A DNA stretch of 64,000 bases, taken from positions 1,178,001 to 1,242,000 of the forward strand of contig NC_089304.1 in assembly GCF_000512565.2 (NCBI RefSeq). The letters run 5' to 3'. Source of the DNA: Kwoniella dejecticola CBS 10117 (Eukaryota > Basidiomycota > Tremellomycetes > Tremellales > Cryptococcaceae). Shown in pieces: positions 60,101 through 64,000 of the stretch. Both the position numbers and the translations under genes were made by a program. Under the pieces are notes generated by a model, which was not told where the DNA came from, did no database searches, and saw nothing but the letters and a program-made list of their open reading frames with translations. Within the stretch, counting starts at the first letter, position 1, and every line of letters begins with the position of its first letter.

Positions 60101-61695
60101 AAGCCTCTCTTGCTGTATGCTTGAGACCAACAACGCGCAGAGCTGATTCATCTGGATTTCAGCATTTGATACTACCGACAAGTCTGGTGGATTTATTGGA
60201 GCTTTGTATGCTGCTGGCGGCTCCAACGTAGCCGTCGAATTAGTGCGAGAAGGGTAAGCTGGATTTTTTTACAATCGGTGTGATTAGCTGACCGAAAGCA
60301 AAACCCAGCCTGGCCACTGTCCACCAATTCTCAGCAGATTCCTTGCCTTTCGGTCGGGATTTGTCAGCCGCCGAGGAGGAAGCCAAGAATGCTCAGCGAA
60401 ATGTGAGTCGGCTAAATTCGTTGATGATAGCAAGAAGCTTATTGCCCGTTCAGATCTGGTCGACATACACCGAGGAAGAATCGACTACCGCCACCAAAGT
60501 TGATGAGACTGGCGCCTTGGCTCCTGATTATCTAGATGTCTACGTTTCAAGTGTCAAGGAAGAGCCGTTCTCCTTCTCAGTTCAGATCCTTGACAAAGAC
60601 AGTATGTATCATATTCGAGAGTGTCCGGTACTGAGCTGATAGATAGCTCATCGTCGATCAGGCGTGACTTCCTTGGAGCGATTGATGTCCGACTTCTCCT
60701 TGCATCACAAGCAACCTACCTCCGGCTCACCCGCCGGCTTCTCACCTAAGACCGGTGATTTAGTATCCGCCAAGTTCAGTGAAGACAACCAGTGGTACGC
60801 GACCTTCTGTCCCATGGTCATTCTAAGAAACCAATGTTGACGAGTGCGTTGTGCAGGTACCGAGCTAAAGTGAAGCGATCTTCCGCAATCAAGAAGGAAG
60901 CCGTGCTGTCCTTCATTGATTATGGAAATGAAGAGACACTACCTTTCAGCCGAATCCGACCATTAGACAGCAAGTTTAAGGGATTACCAGGTCAAGCCAA
61001 AGAAGCTAGATTATCGTGAGTGAACTCAGTCTCAATTCTCAGAAGCTGTGTCAATCAGGCATGACCGTAAATATTAGGAAGACTGATGAGATACGGGTCC
61101 TGATAGATTCGTCAAGCTTGTGCCCAAGTCCTCGGAGTACGGCAGCGAAGCCTTGAGACGATTCAACTATTTCACGGAGAACCGAAAATTGGTGGCCAAC
61201 ATCGACCAAAAAGAGGGTAATCTCCTTCATCTGAGATTGATTGATCCCTCCGATCCCAACGCCGCGGATGATCCGTTGGCGTGTATCAATGCGGATTTGG
61301 TGCGGGAGGGTGAGTTCCCATTTTCAACCATGATTTGCTCGTAGATGAACCAATGAGTGGTAAGAGATGGACGAGTTGCTCATGGTGTCGAACGATACTC
61401 ACAGGTCTCGCTACGATTGATAAATCTGTCAGATACCTTAATTCATACCCCCAAGTCAAGAGGAAACTTGATGATGGTGAGTGATCAACCTCGACTCCAA
61501 TACACCAAAAGGCTGCACAGGGAGAGAAACGTTAGATGAGCTGATCTAATATGATTCATCAACCTTGTATAGCTACTGAAGGCGCGAAGAAAGACAGACT
61601 TGGTATTTTCGAGTGAGTCATGATCCATGTCTCAATGCACAATTATCGATCGCTGATACAAGGGGAACAGATTCGGAGATGTCAGTGAAGACTAG
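57197..61695 (+). CDS. SND1: Tudor-staphylococcal nuclease protein (SND1/Tudor-SN)
   Basis: I can place 26 exons, the first 57197-57211, then 57328-57337, 57405-57477, 57536-57596, 57658-57747, 57806-57945, 58003-58105, 58168-58243, 58306-58469, 58550-58734, 58792-58855, 58924-59201, and fourteen more ending 61671-61695. All phases close, giving 940 residues. Four staphylococcal-nuclease-like repeats come first, each starting with a strand like SVLSGDTVIIRPK or GTQIRVRLLL and ending in a helix such as GLGLW. A Tudor domain follows (about 755-810: WYRAKVKRSS, LSFIDYGNEE), then a partial fifth SN repeat to the C-terminus. By family knowledge it binds RNA and acts in RNA decay, splicing and stress granules. 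The 10-nt exon 2 and very high intron density are notable. The start ATG reads MATRAIVKSVLSGD, the usual family N-terminus. Confidence 0.95.
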
Positions 61696-61965
61696 GTTAC
61701 TCTGCGATAGTGTGCCGCGGAATTGGTGTGACGGACAAAATCATCAAAAGAGAAAGGGGAAATCATCAAGCATAAGGGTATATGAGCATTTTGCATTTTG
61801 CATTACTGCATTGCATCCAGCATTTGCATAGGGAATCAAGTAAAGTAGGAAGAAAACACTATGTCATCACACTATGTCATTGCATGCATCGTCTGAATAC
61901 GAGCAACCTTGACATCGGTTTCCATTTACAACTAGTTTGATCGGAGATGTAGATGTAATTCAAAT

Positions 61966-64000
61966 CTATGGTCGGATCAATACCATCGAGCTGCCCTTAA
62001 CTTCTATAGACTCTCTATCATCCTCATCCTCCGTGCCCTCCCAGACGGATATACGAGGTACATTCACCCATTCCTCCCTTGAGCCCTCCGATGAAGAAGG
62101 TAGAGCTAAAGCTACCATCTTAAATTCCAATATACGTTTTTCGCCAGGTCTGAGCGGGGGTGAGAGTACCACGTTCCTTTCACCTAGCCAAACGAACCCG
62201 TCGAGCGTTTCGCCAACGACTGAGATTTTACTAGCTGGCGAAGAAGGGTGAGTGTTGAGTATGGATAATCTCACTGAGAATGGTTGATGGGGATGTATAA
62301 TTGTTGGAGAGGGTAGGTGAAGAACAGGGAGGACAAACGATTCTCTAGGTGTGGGATATATGAGTGATGGAATGGGGTGTATGGTTCGGATTGATTTAAG
62401 GTTTGAGTTTGAGCTTGAGCTTGAGCTTGATGCGCTAAACAGTGGTGGAGATGAGTGATATCAGTATTTAGCCCTGCGATATGGATACAATGTCGGAATA
62501 GAAATCAGTAATATTGGACTCACCTCTTCCATGTAAATATTAAACTCGCTGGGACCGGCACTGCAGCCTGATCGATAGGCGGCGAACCTGCGCCGGGCCG
62601 AACAAGGAACTTGGCAGAGATAGCATACCTCGTACCCCTATCCCAGCCTGCTCATCCATCCATGTATCATTCATGAATCAGCACTTGACCCCTCAATCTG
62701 ACGGATAAAGTCAAGTCCGCTCGCTCGCTCGGACTCACAAAGCGGGAAATTCCCAAAATCGTCGTCACCCAGACTCAGACTGTGCGTGACCAGATCGATA
62801 TTCTCTGGACCTCCTTTGATCAACTCAATCTTCTCAACTATAACCTCTCTCGGTCCAGGAACTTCCACCAGTATCCCCACTATAGCTTCTACACCTTGTT
62901 CTGGCCCTTGTTCTTGTTGATTGTGCAGTAAACGCTCAGAATACCTGGTCCCCATCTTCACCACGAATGGCCTCAGGACAGGTATGACAGCCGTACGATT
63001 CGTCTCTTCCGTTCTCTCATTGTCAGGATTAGGCGAAAGAGAGGACTGATGTACTTTCGAGTTCGACAATATCAAGAAATCTGGTATTTTGGTACTTTCT
63101 ATTGGTGATTGTAGGATGATCGTCTTGGAAGTTGATGCACCCGGCGCGAGAATGCCGAGGGAGATATTCGTCAGTAGGGACGATGAAGATGTGCCGTCGG
63201 TCGTTATTGTTGATCCTGCGCAGGACGCATCAGCTGTCGAATAACAGATTCGGGTGAGTCTCGTGCCAAAGACGCAACGTACCGTCCTCTTCTTCGCCAT
63301 CTCCAGGTTGTAGGAAGACCGACATCGTGACGTCCAGCTCTCGATCATCTGCGTTCGTGGCTCGAATGACCACTTCGACATCTTCACCTACAAACGCCGA
63401 AGGGACGTGCGTTATTTCCAGCTCAAGATTATGTTTTTGATGAACAAAGCTAGTACCAAATATAAGCACGCGAATATTTCTGGTGTGACAGTGGGAGGAG
63501 AAAGCCATAGCTCACTTGACTGAAGAAGACAATTCTTGCACCGGAGTTATTGGTCCTTTGGAAGTTTGCCATTCTGTAAGCTGGTCTGCAGTGAGAAGGA
63601 TCTCCAAATTCCATGAACCTTGCTTCAGCTGAAGTTTGATGTTCGAGATCTGCATAGGATCGGCTCATCAGCTGTGTAAACGCATTTGAAGAGAGGTTTC
63701 GGTAGCTCACCTTGATTTTGCCTTCGAGTTCACCGGTGATCACGCCGTTAATCACCAACATCTTACCGACTTGCCACTTCAGCCCAGCTTCACTGCTTTG
63801 CCCCTCATTATTCTGAATTATTTCTAGCCCTTCTTTCCCGCTGTGGGAGGACGAGTTGTTGATCACTGTATCTTCTCTCTGGTTGGACCAGGACACAGTC
63901 AACGAAGTGAACTGTATATCGCTTATGTCCACTTCATCAGGACACCTGAAGGTCATCTGGTATGGAACAGACTTCGATACTGTGGATTCGGCCTGCCAGT
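61966..64000 (-). CDS. TRAPPC11/Gryzun-like trafficking protein, C-terminal part
   Basis: Partial at the right edge. Exons on the minus strand within the window: beyond 64000 to 63711, 63649-63516, 63449-63283, 63215-62739, 62647-62524, 62434-61966 (about 553 residues). The sequence is rich in beta strands: LKWQVGKMLVINGVITGELE, FVHQKHNLELEITHVPSAFV, EVVIRATNADDRELDVTMSV, LTNISLGILAPGAS. It ends with VSVRL-type strands and FVWLGERNVVLSPPLRPGEK. This pattern of Ig-like strands with NADDRELDV and LGILAPGA resembles the Gryzun domain of TRAPPC11, a TRAPP III subunit acting in ER-Golgi traffic and autophagy. Another large TRAPP subunit (Trs130/TRAPPC10 type) cannot be excluded. A polyserine run near 62405-62430 is encoded by a small AGCTCA repeat. 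It is convergent with SND1, 270 bp apart. Confidence 0.65.

Noticed and set aside
1..64000. Search for transposons, CRISPR arrays, viral genes or a secondary-metabolite cluster
   Set aside because: No transposase, reverse transcriptase, terminal repeats, spaced direct-repeat array or multi-gene biosynthetic set was seen. The oxygenase stands alone among housekeeping genes.

Overview
The window looks like a chromosome segment from a basidiomycete yeast of the Tremellomycetes (Cryptococcus/Kwoniella relatives). I infer this from many short GT-AG introns (mostly about 50-80 nt) with GTGAGT/GTAAGT donors and CTGAC/CTAAC/CTAAT branch-like sequences, from small internal exons down to 10-12 nt, and from basidiomycete-type versions of recognisable proteins. 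I worked out the exon structures by hand from splice motifs and reading-frame continuity. For every recoverable gene the exon phases add up, except at the 3' end of one gene near 14.2 kb.

Layout, left to right: a PH-domain protein (202-4493, -); a long spacer with an intron-bearing tRNA-Pro(CGG) (6182-6285, +); a Hsl1/Cdr2-type kinase with a C-terminal KA1-like domain (7328-11464, +); two unrecognised low-complexity proteins in tandem (12016-13610 and 13823-18355, both -); TPS2-type trehalose-phosphate synthase/phosphatase (19992-23751, +); a small ankyrin protein (24092-25250, -); a RINT1/Tip20 tethering protein (25641-28808, +); a PHD-like plus chromodomain protein (29240-32421, +); a protein kinase (32868-35328, -); a 2.6-kb spacer with a possible decayed gene; a 2-oxoglutarate/Fe(II) oxygenase-like protein (37990-39670, +) convergent with protein-L-isoaspartate methyltransferase (39868-41241, -); an intronless unknown (41659-43044, -); ribosomal protein L10/uL16 (43569-44486, -); an MTF1/mtTFB-like rRNA-dimethylase-family protein (45243-47156, +); pantetheine-phosphate adenylyltransferase (47561-48798, -); a large Ser/Pro-rich unknown (49522-53501, +); Dug3-type glutamine amidotransferase (54310-56348, -); Tudor-SN/SND1 (57197-61695, +); and the C-terminal half of a TRAPPC11/Gryzun-like protein that runs off the right edge (61966-64000, -).

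The content is mainly housekeeping: stress sugar metabolism, ER-Golgi tethering, CoA synthesis, glutathione turnover, translation and cell-cycle kinases. There is no operon logic; genes sit as independent divergent or convergent units. I see no transposon, CRISPR array or virus. The least ordinary parts are the palindrome-bearing promoter of the oxygenase gene with a possible gene relic beside it, the APTAY-repeat protein with an in-frame stop that needs a 45-nt intron, the unresolved frame at the end of the neighbouring unknown gene, and the PHD-like/chromodomain protein lacking a clear first zinc-ligand pair.
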